Shown here: positions 34,663 through 45,758 of the stretch, one piece after another
Position numbering within the stretch: the stretch's first letter is position 1
Layout of the letters: every line of letters starts with the position of its first letter
From: Pseudonocardia sp. C8
GTDB lineage: Bacteria; Actinomycetota; Actinomycetes; Mycobacteriales; Pseudonocardiaceae
Assembly: GCF_014267175.1 (NCBI RefSeq)
Contig: NZ_JACMTR010000002.1
Location: 5,915,501 to 5,979,500, forward strand
Length of the DNA stretch: 64,000 bases
Direction of reading: 5' to 3'
Position numbers and translations under genes: made by a program
The notes under the pieces: generated by a model
The model's database searches: none
Told to the model about the DNA's origin: nothing
The model's input: only the letters and a program-made list of their open reading frames with translations

Positions 34663-35670
34663 TCACCGGGTGTACACGCCGGTCGGCTCGGCGTGGTACC
34701 CCTTCGTCCCGACGGCGTCGGCCAGCGGGCTGCGGGGTGCGGCACCGTCGCGGACGCGCGCGGCCACGGCCTCGGCGTCCCACACCGGTCTCCAGCCCAG
34801 CTCCGCGACCGCGCGGGCCGGCGAGTAGACGCGGTCCACCGCGGGGACGGCCCAGCCGCGCTCGCGCAGCAGCGCCGCCACCCCCGGCGCCCGGCGGGCC
34901 AGCACCGGCGCCGGGTTCCGCCCGAGCGCGGCCAGGTCGTCGCGGGTGAACGGCGGCGGCGCGCTGATGACGTACCGCGCGAATCCGAGCTCCGGAGCCC
35001 GGCGGGCCGCCGCCAGGTGCGCGGACACGACGTCGGCGACGTCCACCCGGCGGTGGCAGAACTCGACGAGCTTGAGCGCGGTGTCGTCGAACCGCTCCCG
35101 GACGTCGTCGCGGTCGTCGGCCTCCGGGAAGAACCGTGAGGTCCGCAGCACCACGACCGGCAGCCCGGGGTCCTGCGCCGCCAGCTCGCACAGCTCCTCG
35201 GCCGCGGTCTTGGTGGCGCCGTAGACGTTGCGCACCCGCGGGACGACAGTCTCGTCGATCCAGGTGGCGGGCCCGCCGGGGACCGGGGTGAGGGCCCGCC
35301 CGAACGCGCTGGTCGACGACGTGAACACGACGCCGCGCACGCCCGCGGCCGCGGACTCCTCGAGCACCGCGAGCGTCCCGGAGACGTTGGTGTCGACGAA
35401 GTCCTGCCGGGTGTGCGAGCCGACGTGCGGCTTGTGCAGGGTCGCGGTGTGCAGCACGTGCGTGACGCCGTCCAGCGCCCGGGCGAGCGCGGCCCGGTCG
35501 GTCAGCGAGGCGACGACGTCCGTCCACGGCGAGGGCAGCACGTCCAGCCCGGTGACGGGCACGCCGTCCTGCCGGAGGGTCCGGACCAGCGCCTCACCGA
35601 GGTGCCCCGCGCTGCCGGTGACCAGCACTCGTGAGTGGTTGCCGTGGCCAGGGCCCTGCTTTCCACTCAC
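34663..35670 (-). CDS. NAD-dependent epimerase/dehydratase (extended SDR)
   Basis: This 335-residue extended short-chain dehydrogenase has the glycine motif VLVTGSAGHLGEALV (about 15-29). The active site shows Ser/Thr in TSSTSAFG and YGATK (Tyr and Lys). The C-terminal substrate domain is present. Nucleotide-sugar or other epimerase/dehydratase activity is expected. A small CxxC protein gene lies immediately upstream on the same strand (seven bases away), suggesting co-expression. Confidence 0.87.
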   Translation of the reverse strand: MSGKQGPGHGNHSRVLVTGSAGHLGEALVRTLRQDGVPVTGLDVLPSPWTDVVASLTDRAALARALDGVTHVLHTATLHKPHVGSHTRQDFVDTNVSGTLAVLEESAAAGVRGVVFTSSTSAFGRALTPVPGGPATWIDETVVPRVRNVYGATKTAAEELCELAAQDPGLPVVVLRTSRFFPEADDRDDVRERFDDTALKLVEFCHRRVDVADVVSAHLAAARRAPELGFARYVISAPPPFTRDDLAALGRNPAPVLARRAPGVAALLRERGWAVPAVDRVYSPARAVAELGWRPVWDAEAVAARVRDGAAPRSPLADAVGTKGYHAEPTGVYTR

Positions 35671-35677
35671 GGGCGCG

Positions 35678-35986
35678 TTAGCGCCACAACCGCCGGCGCG
35701 GCGGGCGGCGGGTCACCCCGGAGGCCTCGGCGCAGAGGATACAGCGCTCGCCGGGGGGCGAGGCCAGCGAGGCCGGCAGCACGATGTGCCCGCACAGGGC
35801 GGAGCACTGCCCGCTCCCGGAAGCCAGTGACTCGGCGAGCACGGCGTGCGGGACGACGTGGCTGCGACCGTCGCGGGCACAGGTCACGGCGACACCCGGC
35901 TCGGTGCGGCCGGTGGTCGTGGCCTGGCGCGTGCTCGCGGACGGTACCGACACGGCGACTCCTCGCTGTTGCGGCGGAGAGGCCAT
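35678..35986 (-). CDS. small cysteine-rich actinobacterial protein
   Basis: This 102-residue protein has a variable N terminus and a conserved-looking core: VTCARDGRSHVVPHAVLAESLASGSGQCSALCGHIVLPASLASPPGERCILC. Cysteines pair as CSALCGH and CILC, with a further CARDGRSH element, so zinc binding is likely. The basic tail RRPPRRRLWR may touch nucleic acid. It lies directly upstream of the epimerase gene and divergent from ectA. I recognise no named family. Confidence 0.6.
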   Translation of the reverse strand: MASPPQQRGVAVSVPSASTRQATTTGRTEPGVAVTCARDGRSHVVPHAVLAESLASGSGQCSALCGHIVLPASLASPPGERCILCAEASGVTRRPPRRRLWR

Positions 35987-36276
35987 CGTCGCGCCTGGGT
36001 CCGTGCAGATGCAAGTGCATCCGCACGAACGGCCGAATTGGTTGCTTCCTCGTCGCGGAGAGTGGCGAGAACCACTACGGCGGCCGACGCGCCGGTCGCG
36101 AGCGCCGGCCGATCATGCCGCGTCGCGGCCCGGAACCCGGCGCTTTCCTGGGGGAACGGCCCGTTCACCCGGCCGGCCGCCGGGCGTGACGCCGATCACC
36201 CGAATGCCCACCGGCCGATCGGGCTCGGGGCCGCAGAACCTGCACGCGCACTGCCGTCCCGTTAATCTCGACCGAC
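35987..36276. other. divergent intergenic region upstream of ectA
   Basis: These 290 bases separate the small Cys-rich gene from ectA. They contain a perfect palindrome GATGCA-AG-TGCATC at 36008-36021, flanked by outer GTGC (36003-36006) and GCAC (36023-36026). A TAATCT -10 lies at 36263-36268, eight bases before the ectA ATG, consistent with a near-leaderless transcript. The palindrome is only 20-35 bp from the Cys-rich gene's start and may serve that side. Confidence 0.5.
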
Positions 36277-36876
36277 ATGATTGCTCCCGAGCAGGCCGGA
36301 TCTCCGGTGTCCGGTGCTGCACGCTCCGAGCCGGCCGCCGATGCCGGCGACCCGTCCTACGAGATCGTGGTCCCGGACCCGGCCGACGGGGTCGACATGT
36401 GGCGGCTCGCCGTCGAGTCGCGGACGCTGGACGCGAACTCCCGCTACGCCTACGTGCTGTGGTGCCGCGACTTCGCGCGCACCTCGGTGATCGCCCGCCG
36501 GGACGACGGCCGCGCCGTCGGCTACGTCACCGGCTACCTGCGCCCGCAGGCCGGGCGCACCCTGCTGGTCTGGCAGGTGTGCGTGGACCCGGTCGCGCGG
36601 GGCGCCGGGCTGGCCGGCCGCATGCTCGACGCGGTCTGGGACCGGGCGGTCGCCGACGCGGGGGTGGACCGGATGGAGACGACCATCACCCCGGACAACG
36701 AGTCGTCCATCCGGCTTTTCAGCTCCTTCGCCGGACGCCATGACACGTCGATCGAGCGCGAGGACCTCTTCGGTCCCGAGCTGCTCGGCGACTCCCACGA
36801 GCCGGAGCATCTGTACCGCATCGGCCCGATCGCACGCTCCGCCGGCGTGCAGGACACAGAGGGTGGAACGACATGA
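36277..36876 (+). CDS. ectA: L-2,4-diaminobutyrate N-acetyltransferase
   Basis: This 199-residue GNAT enzyme acetylates 2,4-diaminobutyrate, the second step of ectoine synthesis. The core shows SRTLDANSRYAYVLWCRDFARTSVIAR, acetyl-CoA binding LVWQVCVDPVARGAGLAGRML, and TTITPDNESSIRLF with a C-terminal HEPEHLYRIGP. The first 25 residues are a non-conserved extension. The stop overlaps the ectB ATG (ATGA). ectB, ectC and ectD follow in order. Confidence 0.95.
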   Translation: MIAPEQAGSPVSGAARSEPAADAGDPSYEIVVPDPADGVDMWRLAVESRTLDANSRYAYVLWCRDFARTSVIARRDDGRAVGYVTGYLRPQAGRTLLVWQVCVDPVARGAGLAGRMLDAVWDRAVADAGVDRMETTITPDNESSIRLFSSFAGRHDTSIEREDLFGPELLGDSHEPEHLYRIGPIARSAGVQDTEGGTT

Positions 36877-38126
36877 CCGTTTTCGAGGATCTCGAGTCAC
36901 AGGTCCGCAGCTACTGCCGCAACTGGCCGGTCGTCTTCGACACGGCCAAGGGGAGCCGGCTGACCGACGTCGACGGCAACTCCTACCTCGACTTCTTCGG
37001 CGGTGCCGGGGCGCTCAACTACGGGCACAACCCCGACGAGCTCAAGAAACCGCTGATCGACTACCTCACGCGCGACGGCATCACGCACGGCCTGGACATG
37101 TACACCCGGGCCAAGGGCGAGTTCCTGGACACCTTCCAGGAGATCATCCTGGGCCCGCGCGGGCTGGACTACAAGGTCCAGTTCCCCGGCCCGACCGGTG
37201 CCAACGCCGTCGAGTCCGCGCTCAAGCTGGCGCGCAAGATCACCGGCAAGGAAGCGCTGATCAACTTCACCAACGCGTTCCACGGCATGACCCTGGGCGC
37301 GCTGTCGGTGACCGGCAACTCGATGAAGCGCGGCGGCGCCGGCATCCCGCTGGTCCACTCGACGCCGATGCCGTTCGACAACTACTTCGACGGCAAGGTG
37401 CCCGACTTCCTGTGGTTCGAGAAAGTGCTCGACGACGCCGGGTCCAGCCTGAACGAGCCGGCCGCCGTCATCGTCGAGACCGTGCAGGGCGAGGGCGGCC
37501 TGAACCCGGCCCGCATCGAGTGGCTGCAGGGCCTCGAGGACCTGTGCCGCCGCAAGGAGCTCCTGCTGATCGTCGACGACGTCCAGATGGGCTGCGGCCG
37601 CACCGGCCCGTTCTTCTCGTTCGAGATCGCCGGCATCAAGCCGGACATCGTCACCGTCTCGAAGTCGATCTCCGGGTACGGCCTGCCGATGGCGCTCGTG
37701 CTCATCAAGCCCGAGTACGACCAGTGGGGCCCCGGTGAGCACAACGGCACCTTCCGCGGCAACAACCCGGCCTTCGTCACGGCCACCCACACGCTGCGGA
37801 CCTGGTGGACCGACGACACCCTCGAGAAGGAGACCCTCCGCAAGGGCGAGAAGATCGAGGAGGGCTTCCAGAAGATCATCGCCGAGAACCCCGGCGCCGA
37901 GATGTTCGCCAAGGGCCGCGGCCTGGCCCGCGGGATCCAGTTCGAGGGTGACGGGCTCGCCGAGAAGATCGCCGGCAAGGCCTTCGAGCAGCGGATGCTG
38001 CTGGAGACCGCGGGCCCGAACGACGAGGTGCTGAAGCTCCTGCCACCGCTGACGACCACCGACGACGAGATCGACGAGGGTCTTGCGATCATCGGCGAGT
38101 CCGTCCGAACCGTCATCGGGAGCTGA
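36873..38126 (+). CDS. ectB: L-2,4-diaminobutyrate aminotransferase
   Basis: This 417-residue class III PLP aminotransferase converts aspartate semialdehyde to diaminobutyrate with glutamate as donor. It opens with [18 protein letters not shown], typical of EctB. The PLP region has [17 protein letters not shown] and the Schiff-base Lys264 in VSKSISGYG. Length fits the family. It is translationally coupled to ectA and separated from ectC by seven bases. Confidence 0.96.
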   Translation: MTVFEDLESQVRSYCRNWPVVFDTAKGSRLTDVDGNSYLDFFGGAGALNYGHNPDELKKPLIDYLTRDGITHGLDMYTRAKGEFLDTFQEIILGPRGLDYKVQFPGPTGANAVESALKLARKITGKEALINFTNAFHGMTLGALSVTGNSMKRGGAGIPLVHSTPMPFDNYFDGKVPDFLWFEKVLDDAGSSLNEPAAVIVETVQGEGGLNPARIEWLQGLEDLCRRKELLLIVDDVQMGCGRTGPFFSFEIAGIKPDIVTVSKSISGYGLPMALVLIKPEYDQWGPGEHNGTFRGNNPAFVTATHTLRTWWTDDTLEKETLRKGEKIEEGFQKIIAENPGAEMFAKGRGLARGIQFEGDGLAEKIAGKAFEQRMLLETAGPNDEVLKLLPPLTTTDDEIDEGLAIIGESVRTVIGS

Positions 38127-38133
38127 TAGCCAT

Positions 38134-38529
38134 ATGATCGTCCGTACTCTCGACGAGATCACCGGGACCGAGCGCGACGTCGAGCCCGAGCACAAGCAGT
38201 GGCGCAGCAAGCGCATCGTGCTCGCCGGCGACAAGGTCGGGTTCTCGGTCCACGAGACCGTGCTCCAGCCGGAGACGGTGAACGACTTCTGGTACGCGAA
38301 CCACATCGAAGCCGTCTTCGTCACCGAGGGTGAGGGCGAGCTCTACGACAAGGACAACGACGTCACCTACCAGCTCAAGCCCGGCTCGATGTACCTGCTG
38401 AACGGGAACGAGCGCCACCAGCTGCGCCCGAAGACGCTCATGCGGACCGTCTGCGTCTTCAACCCCCCGGTGACCGGCCGGGAGGTGCACGACGAGAACG
38501 GCGTGTACCCGCTGATCGTCGAGGACTGA
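38134..38529 (+). CDS. ectC: L-ectoine synthase
   Basis: This 131-residue cupin cyclises N-gamma-acetyl-diaminobutyrate to ectoine. It has the EctC pattern [17 protein letters not shown], the cupin segment [15 protein letters not shown], then [41 protein letters not shown] 38134 has GGAG about 11 bases upstream. The gap to ectD is 144 bp, unusually long for this operon, and folds into two hairpins. Confidence 0.96.
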   Translation: MIVRTLDEITGTERDVEPEHKQWRSKRIVLAGDKVGFSVHETVLQPETVNDFWYANHIEAVFVTEGEGELYDKDNDVTYQLKPGSMYLLNGNERHQLRPKTLMRTVCVFNPPVTGREVHDENGVYPLIVED

Positions 38530-38570
38530 CCCGGATCCTGCGCCTGCCGGCGTAGCCCAGCTCACTGCGT

Positions 38571-38628
38571 GGGGCGTTTCCGCTGTGCTACAGCGGGGAC
38601 GCCCCCGTCGTGGTTTCGAGACCACGAC
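38571..38628 (+). promoter_or_regulatory. two tandem hairpins in the ectC-ectD spacer
   Basis: Hairpin 1 spans 38571-38605: GGGGCGT and ACGCCCC pair outside, CCGCTGT and ACAGCGG pair inside, with a 2x2 internal loop and a GCT apical loop. Hairpin 2 spans 38607-38628: GTCGTGGT and ACCACGAC with a TTCGAG loop. No T run follows. They may act as attenuator, processing site or mRNA stabiliser that sets ectD levels relative to ectABC. Confidence 0.6.
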
Positions 38629-38673
38629 CCGTTCGAAGGGAATGACCGCAACACCGGACGAGGAGGAATGTCC

Positions 38674-39588
38674 ATGACAGCCGTGGTCGGGAGCGACGCC
38701 CGCACCCGGGTCGACCGTTACTACACGCGGGTCTCCCGCGAGCCCGCCTTCATCGAGCGGGCGGAGCCCACCGTCTGGGGAGACCGCTCGAGCGCCGGGA
38801 TGTTCGGGGCGCAGGAGCTCGACGCGCACGAGCGCGACGGCTTCGTGCAGGTCCCCGGCCTGCTCACCGGCGAGGAGGTCGCCTTCTTCCAGGCCGAGCT
38901 GGACCGGCTCGCCAACGACCCCGCCGTCCGCTCGGACGAGCGGTGCATCATCGAGAAGTCCTCCGACGAGGTGCGGTCGATCTTCGAGGTCCACCGGATC
39001 TCGTCCGCGATCGCGCGCCTGGTCCGCGACGAGCGGGTGCTCTCCCGCGCCCGCCAGATCCTGGGGTCGGACGTCTACGTCCACCAGAGCCGGATCAACT
39101 ACAAGCCCGGGTTCGGCGGCGGTGGCTTCTACTGGCACTCCGACTTCGAGACCTGGCACGCCGAGGACGGCATGCCGACCCCGCGGGCGGTCAGCTGCTC
39201 GATCTCGCTGACCGACAACCACCCGTACAACGGCTGCCTGATGATCATGCCCGGTTCGCACCGGACGTTCGTCTCGTGCGTCGGCGAGACCCCGGAGGAC
39301 TACTACCGGACCTCGCTCAAGGAGCAGGAGATCGGGACCCCGGACAACGACTCGATCACCGCGCTGGCGAACCGGCACGGGATCGCGATGATGACCGGGA
39401 AGGCCGGTTCGGCGACCTGGTTCGACTCGAACTGCATGCACGGCTCCGGTGACAACATCACCCCGTACGCGCGCTCGAACATCTTCCTGGTGTTCAACAG
39501 CGTCGAGAACGCGTGCGTGGAGCCGTTCTACGCCCCGAAGCCGCGTCCGGCCTACATCGGTGCGCGGGACTTCACCCCGGTGCGCTGA
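38674..39588 (+). CDS. ectD: ectoine 5-hydroxylase
   Basis: This 304-residue Fe(II)/2-oxoglutarate dioxygenase makes 5-hydroxyectoine from ectoine. The iron triad is His155, Asp157 (FYWHSDFETWH) and His256 (CMHGSGDN). The 2-oxoglutarate region includes HQSRINYKPGFGGGGFYWHSD and the Arg in ARSNIF. ATG 38674 is six to seven bases after GAGGAGG; an ATG at 38668 is too close to it. A strong terminator follows the gene. Confidence 0.95.
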   Translation: MTAVVGSDARTRVDRYYTRVSREPAFIERAEPTVWGDRSSAGMFGAQELDAHERDGFVQVPGLLTGEEVAFFQAELDRLANDPAVRSDERCIIEKSSDEVRSIFEVHRISSAIARLVRDERVLSRARQILGSDVYVHQSRINYKPGFGGGGFYWHSDFETWHAEDGMPTPRAVSCSISLTDNHPYNGCLMIMPGSHRTFVSCVGETPEDYYRTSLKEQEIGTPDNDSITALANRHGIAMMTGKAGSATWFDSNCMHGSGDNITPYARSNIFLVFNSVENACVEPFYAPKPRPAYIGARDFTPVR

Positions 39589-39638
39589 CGCGAGCACGCA
39601 CCCAACGCGCTAACCACCACAAGCTCATCAGTTGACGG

Positions 39639-39672
39639 CGGCGCCCGTCCCCGGGAAGCGGGGCGGGCGCCG
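39639..39672. terminator. hairpin terminator after ectD
   Basis: Arms CGGCGCCCG (39639-39647) and CGGGCGCCG (39664-39672) pair, extended by CCCC against GGGG around a short loop. A short TTT follows at 39679-39681. It sits between the convergent ectD and SGNH-hydrolase genes and could serve both. Confidence 0.65.
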
Positions 39673-39680
39673 TCGCCGTT

Positions 39681-40457
39681 TCAGGCCAGGGTGACCGGCG
39701 CGAGCGTCGGACGCTTGGGCCGGTACCCGTCGCCGGTGTGCGCGCCGCGCAGCCGCTTGCGGACGTAGGGCATCACGTGCCGGGTGACCCAGCGCAGGTC
39801 CTCGACCTGCCGGGTGCGCCACGGCGTCGGCCCGGCCTCGGGCTCCGGCCACGGCGCCCGCCAGTCCCCGGCCGGCTCGCCGAGCGCCTCCAGCACCCGC
39901 CAGGCCACCCGCTCGTGCGCGTGCGGCACCAGGTGCAGCCGGTCCGGTCCCCAGGCCCGCGGGTCGGCCAGCGCGTCCATCGCCCAGAGGTCGACGACGC
40001 GGCAGCCGTGCCGCTCGGCCGAGGCCCGCATCAGCTCGTTGTAGCAGGCGATCCGGCCGCGGAGCCGCCGTATGAACGGGTGCATCCGGCGCAGGTCGAA
40101 CCCGGTGAAGATCAGCACCTCGGCCCCGGTCGCGACCAGCCGGCCCAGGGCGGCGTCGAAGCGCGCGGCGAGGTCGTCGGTGTCGCAGGTCCAGCCGATG
40201 ATGTCGTTCCCGCCGGCGCAGAACGTGATGAGATCGGGGCGGATCGCCTCGGCGACCGGGATCTGGTCGGCGACGATCTGGTCCAGGACCTTCCCGCGGA
40301 CGGCGAGGTTGGCGTACCCGAAGCCGGGGTGCCGCGCGGCGAGGGTCTCGGCGACCCGGTCGGCCCACCCGCGTGGCCGGCCGTCCTCGGTGAAGTCGTC
40401 GAGGCCCTCGGTGAAGCTGTCCCCGAGTGCGACGTAACTCCGGTGCTGCACGTGCAC
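39681..40457 (-). CDS. SGNH/GDSL hydrolase
   Basis: This 258-residue serine esterase begins with VHVQHRSYVALGDSFTEG; block I Ser14 lies in GDSF. Block III is CAGGNDIIGW and block V is PDRLHLVPHAHE (Asp and His). Block II Gly is likely in NLAVRGKVLDQ. It lacks a signal peptide, so a cytoplasmic lipase/esterase is expected. GTG 40457 was chosen with AAGGGGGC upstream; a second in-frame GTG at 40451 is possible. Confidence 0.85.
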   Translation of the reverse strand: MHVQHRSYVALGDSFTEGLDDFTEDGRPRGWADRVAETLAARHPGFGYANLAVRGKVLDQIVADQIPVAEAIRPDLITFCAGGNDIIGWTCDTDDLAARFDAALGRLVATGAEVLIFTGFDLRRMHPFIRRLRGRIACYNELMRASAERHGCRVVDLWAMDALADPRAWGPDRLHLVPHAHERVAWRVLEALGEPAGDWRAPWPEPEAGPTPWRTRQVEDLRWVTRHVMPYVRKRLRGAHTGDGYRPKRPTLAPVTLA

Positions 40458-40606
40458 CGCCCCCCTTCGGCCCTGATCCGTGCCTGCTCCTTGCCTGTTG
40501 TTCACCGGACGGAAGTCCTGCGTTACTTCAATGATCACGCCTCGTCGCGGTGCGCGCCAACTCGCCTGCGTCGACCCCGGCACGGGGATAGGGCACCCTG
40601 AGCGGG

Positions 40607-41275
40607 GTGACCCACGATCCCGCCCCGCGTGCCGCGTCCCGGGAGGACCCCGGTCTCGCCGAACTGCTCGGCGGGCGCGGCGGTGCGGTCGACGCGTCCG
40701 TGCCCGTGGTCGGCTTCGTGCTGGCGTGGGTCATCGCCGGGTACCTCGGCTCGGCGTACCCGATCAACTGGGGGGCCGCCGCGGCGATCGTGTCGGGGGC
40801 CGGGGTCGCGGTCTGGCGGCTGGCCCGCGGCCGTAAGCCGCGGGCGGTGCTGCTCGGGCTGGCGGGGGTGGTGGCCGCCGCCGGCATCGCCCTGCTCACC
40901 GGGCGGGCGTCGGACTTCTTCCTGGTCCAGATCGTGTCGAACGTCGGCAGCGCGGTCGCCTGGGCGATCTCGATCGTCGTACGGTGGCCGCTGCTCGGGG
41001 TGATCGTCGGGGGGCTGCTGGGGCAGCGGACCCGCTGGCGCCGGGACCCGGACCTGCTCCGCGGGTACCAGCGGGCGTCCTGGGCGTGGGTCGGTCAGTA
41101 CCTGGTCCGGCTGAGCGTGTTCCTGCCGCTGTGGGCGGCCGATCAGGTCGTGCTGCTCGGGCTGGCGCGGACCGTCCTCAGCCCGGCGCTCGTGGGGCTG
41201 AGCGTGCTCGTGTCGTGGCCGTTGCTGCGCACGGCGCTGCCGGACGATCACCCGGGAATCCGTCACCCCCGGTGA
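40607..41275 (+). CDS. DUF3159 family membrane protein
   Basis: This 222-residue integral membrane protein has five to six helices: VPVVGFVLAWVIAGYLGS, WGAAAAIVSGAGVAVW, AVLLGLAGVVAAAGIALLTG, WPLLGVIVGGLLG, and a last pair near 165-205. The motif GQRTRWRRDPDLLRGYQRASWAWVGQYLVRLSVFLPLW is typical of DUF3159. GTG 40607 lies seven bases after CACCCT (40594-40599), again suggesting a leaderless mRNA. Function unknown. Confidence 0.82.
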   Translation: MTHDPAPRAASREDPGLAELLGGRGGAVDASVPVVGFVLAWVIAGYLGSAYPINWGAAAAIVSGAGVAVWRLARGRKPRAVLLGLAGVVAAAGIALLTGRASDFFLVQIVSNVGSAVAWAISIVVRWPLLGVIVGGLLGQRTRWRRDPDLLRGYQRASWAWVGQYLVRLSVFLPLWAADQVVLLGLARTVLSPALVGLSVLVSWPLLRTALPDDHPGIRHPR

Positions 41276-41297
41276 CGGGACCGGTCCGGGCTGCGAC

Positions 41298-41303
41298 TAG
41301 AAT
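41298..41303 (+). promoter_or_regulatory. -10 element TAGAAT
   Basis: TAGAAT upstream of the low-complexity membrane protein gene is a near-consensus -10 hexamer. It is 31 bases before the most upstream possible start (GTG 41335) and about 130 bases before the preferred start. No obvious -35 sequence was matched. Confidence 0.4.
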
Positions 41304-41433
41304 CGTGATTTTACCGTGACCTCGATCGGGTGACGTGAAGGTCGTCACTTCCGGTGATCGTCTGATGCGTTTCGCGCCGCTCCGACGTTCTCACCCGTGG
41401 AACCGCCGCCCCACGATGCCACTGCAAGGAGCC

Positions 41434-42681
41434 ATGCCACACCAGCGCCCCCCGGAGCCCAGCCGCGGTGATGTCGACCGGCGCGTTCCCGGACCCACCC
41501 GCCCCGTCCCACCGGCCACCGGTCGCCCGGTCGCGTCCCCGGACGCCCCCCAGGTCCCGCAGCCGCGCCGCGCCGCACCCGCCCGGCCCCCGCACGCCGG
41601 TCCCGGCGTCCCGCCGGCGACCCCGCCGGGCGGCCAGCGGCCGACCCGGGTGGTCCCCGGCCCGGGCGTCCCGCAGGGGACCCCGCCGGGCGGATACCCG
41701 CGGACCCGCGCGATGACCTCCGCGGCCGCGCCCACCGAGCTGAGCCCGGCCTCCGGTCCCGGTGGCCCGAACGGGCCGGTCGGAGCCGGCCCCGGAAAGG
41801 GATCCGACGCAGGGAAGGGGCCCGGCTCCGCCAAGGACGACGGCTCCGGCGAGACGACCTCGCTGAAGGCCGAGCTGAGCCCGACGAAGATCGCGGCCGG
41901 CGCCGGCGCCGCGGTCGTCACGGCGATCCTCGGCTCGTTCCTCGGCGCGGTCGGCACCGTCCTGGGCGCGGCGCTCGGCTCGATCGTCACCACGCTGGCC
42001 ACCACGCTGTTCACCCGGTCGATCGAGGTGAGCAAGGACAAGGCGGTCGTGCTCAAGCAGAAGGCGGTCGCCCGCAAGGGCAAGGGCGTCGCCGAGGGGA
42101 CCGTCGCCGCGGCCCGGCAGTCGGCCGGCCGCGGAGCCGCGGGCCCGACCGGTGAGGAGACCGTCCTGCTCGACCCGGCGCACGCGCCCGGCCGGCCGCG
42201 CACGGCCGCGGCGTCCGGTGCGGGACTCGGCGGGTTCCGGCGGGTCCGGGTCACCCGCCGGGCGATGATCGTGTCCGCGGTGCTCGGCGTCGTCACCTTC
42301 GGTGTCGCGATGTTCCTGATCACCGGCATCGAGGTCGTCAAGGGCTCGTCGCTGGCGGGCCACGGCTCCGGCACCTCGATCGGGAACGTCGTCCGCGGTG
42401 CGCCTCCGGCGGAGGCCCCCGACCGGGGCGGCGAGAACGGTGCCACCGACCCGTCGAGCTCGGAGAGCGCCACCTCGACCAGCGAGGCGCCGACCGGTAC
42501 CTCGGAGCAGTCGACGAGCACGAGCCCGAGCACCGGCGAGTCGGCGCAGCCCGGCAGCGGCTCCGAGTCCGGGAGCAGCAGCGACCCGCTGCAGAACGGG
42601 CTCGACCGGATCGTCCCGAGCCAGGAACCGGACTCCGGTCAGCAGTCCGGGGAGGACGGCGGCGCCGCCCCCACCAACTGA
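41434..42681 (+). CDS. proline-rich membrane protein with two TM segments
   Basis: The protein has about 415 residues from ATG 41434 (MPHQRPPEPS). A proline-rich segment repeats GTPPGG-like units (about 1-90). A hydrophobic hairpin follows (IAAGAGAAVVTAILGSFLGAVGTVLGAALGSIVTTLAT), then a basic region (KDKAVVLKQKAVARKGKG), another TM (MIVSAVLGVVTFGVAMFLITGIEVV) and an acidic Ser/Thr/Glu-rich exterior tail. The start is uncertain: ATG 41416 and GTG 41335 are also in frame. No known domain. A strong terminator follows. Confidence 0.7.
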   Translation: MPHQRPPEPSRGDVDRRVPGPTRPVPPATGRPVASPDAPQVPQPRRAAPARPPHAGPGVPPATPPGGQRPTRVVPGPGVPQGTPPGGYPRTRAMTSAAAPTELSPASGPGGPNGPVGAGPGKGSDAGKGPGSAKDDGSGETTSLKAELSPTKIAAGAGAAVVTAILGSFLGAVGTVLGAALGSIVTTLATTLFTRSIEVSKDKAVVLKQKAVARKGKGVAEGTVAAARQSAGRGAAGPTGEETVLLDPAHAPGRPRTAAASGAGLGGFRRVRVTRRAMIVSAVLGVVTFGVAMFLITGIEVVKGSSLAGHGSGTSIGNVVRGAPPAEAPDRGGENGATDPSSSESATSTSEAPTGTSEQSTSTSPSTGESAQPGSGSESGSSSDPLQNGLDRIVPSQEPDSGQQSGEDGGAAPTN

Positions 42682-42698
42682 GACGGCACGACGCGCGC

Positions 42699-42728
42699 GG
42701 CGCCGGTGGGCAACGGCCCACCGGCGCC
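42699..42728. terminator. hairpin terminator, perfect 12-bp stem
   Basis: GGCGCCGGTGGG (42699-42710) and CCCACCGGCGCC (42717-42728) pair perfectly around a CAACGG loop, just after the gene ending at 42681 and before the convergent thiE. No T tract follows, as is common in GC-rich actinobacteria. Confidence 0.75.
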
Positions 42729-42802
42729 GTCGTGTGTGCGGCCCGGAAGTGCGTGCGGAGGCCGGCCCCGACGGAACGGTCCCGACCCCGTTCATACGGG
42801 GC

Positions 42803-43477
42803 TCAGCGGGCGAGGCGGGCCTTCAGCCGGGCGGCAGCAGCCTGGGGGTCGTCGGCACCCGTGATGGCGCGGACGACGACGATCCGGGTCGCCCCGGCCT
42901 CGAGCACCGCGTCGAGGCGCTCCTCGTCGATCCCGCCGATCGCGAACCACGGCCGCTCCGGGGCCCGCCCGGCGACCGTGCGGACCAGGTCGAGGCCCGG
43001 CGCGGGGCGGCCCGGCTTGGTCGGTGTCGGCCAGCAGGGGCCCACGCAGAAGTAGTCGACGCCGTCCTCGCCGGCGGCGGCCAGGGTCTCGTCCGGGCTG
43101 TGCGAGGACCGGCCGACGAGCACGTCGTCGCCCACGATCCGGCGGGCCCAGGCCACCGGCAGGTCGTCCTGGCCGAGGTGCAGCACGTCGGCCCCGGCGG
43201 CCAGCGCGACGTCGGCCCGGTCGTTCACCGCGAGCAGCGCGCCGTGCCGGCGGCAGGCGTCGGCGAGCACGTCCAGCGCGGCCAGCTCGGCCCTCGCCTC
43301 GAGCGGCCCGTCCGGTCCGCCCTTGTCCCGGAGCTGGACGATGTCGACCCCGCCGGCGAGTGCGGCGTCGGCGAACGCGGCCAGGTCGCCCTGCTCGGTG
43401 CGGGCGTCGGTGCAGAGGTAGAGCCTCGCCTCCTGCAGGCGGGCGAGGCGGGTGGAGCGGGTATCGGTGTCGGACAC
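42803..43477 (-). CDS. thiE: thiamine-phosphate synthase
   Basis: This 224-residue TIM-barrel enzyme couples HMP-PP and thiazole phosphate to thiamine phosphate. It shows [85 protein letters not shown] and FAIGGI. GTG 43477 is seven bases after TAGCGT (complement of 43485-43490), a leaderless signal. It is divergent from thiO and is not behind the TPP riboswitch, which lies on the other strand. Confidence 0.93.
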   Translation of the reverse strand: MSDTDTRSTRLARLQEARLYLCTDARTEQGDLAAFADAALAGGVDIVQLRDKGGPDGPLEARAELAALDVLADACRRHGALLAVNDRADVALAAGADVLHLGQDDLPVAWARRIVGDDVLVGRSSHSPDETLAAAGEDGVDYFCVGPCWPTPTKPGRPAPGLDLVRTVAGRAPERPWFAIGGIDEERLDAVLEAGATRIVVVRAITGADDPQAAAARLKARLAR

Positions 43478-43521
43478 GGCCCGCACGCTACGGCGTACGC
43501 TGGAGGTTCGTAGGTGAGAGC

Positions 43522-43608
43522 CACGGGAGCCCGGCGAACGGGCTGAGAGGGGACCTCGGAAGCGGTCCCGACCGTCGAACCTGATCCGGGTCATGCCGGC
43601 GCAGGGAG
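43522..43608 (+). promoter_or_regulatory. TPP riboswitch (THI element)
   Basis: The leader of thiO contains the thiamine-pyrophosphate aptamer hallmarks in order: a CGGGAGCCCGG stem, GGGCTGAGAGGGG, then ACCTGATCCGGGTCATGCCGGCG and a closing CAGGGAG. The aptamer's 3' end is close to the GGAG/GAGGTGG purine stretch before ATG 43625, so TPP binding probably hides the ribosome-binding site. Confidence 0.93.
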
Positions 43609-43624
43609 TGAGGTGGGCAGAACC

Positions 43625-45737
<2,113 letters not shown>

Positions 45738-45758
45738 CAGGGGTGCAGCGGGTCCGGG

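Noticed and set aside
38668..38673. ATG 38668 as ectD start
   Set aside because: It is only one or two bases from the GAGGAGG ribosome-binding site; ATG 38674 has proper spacing.
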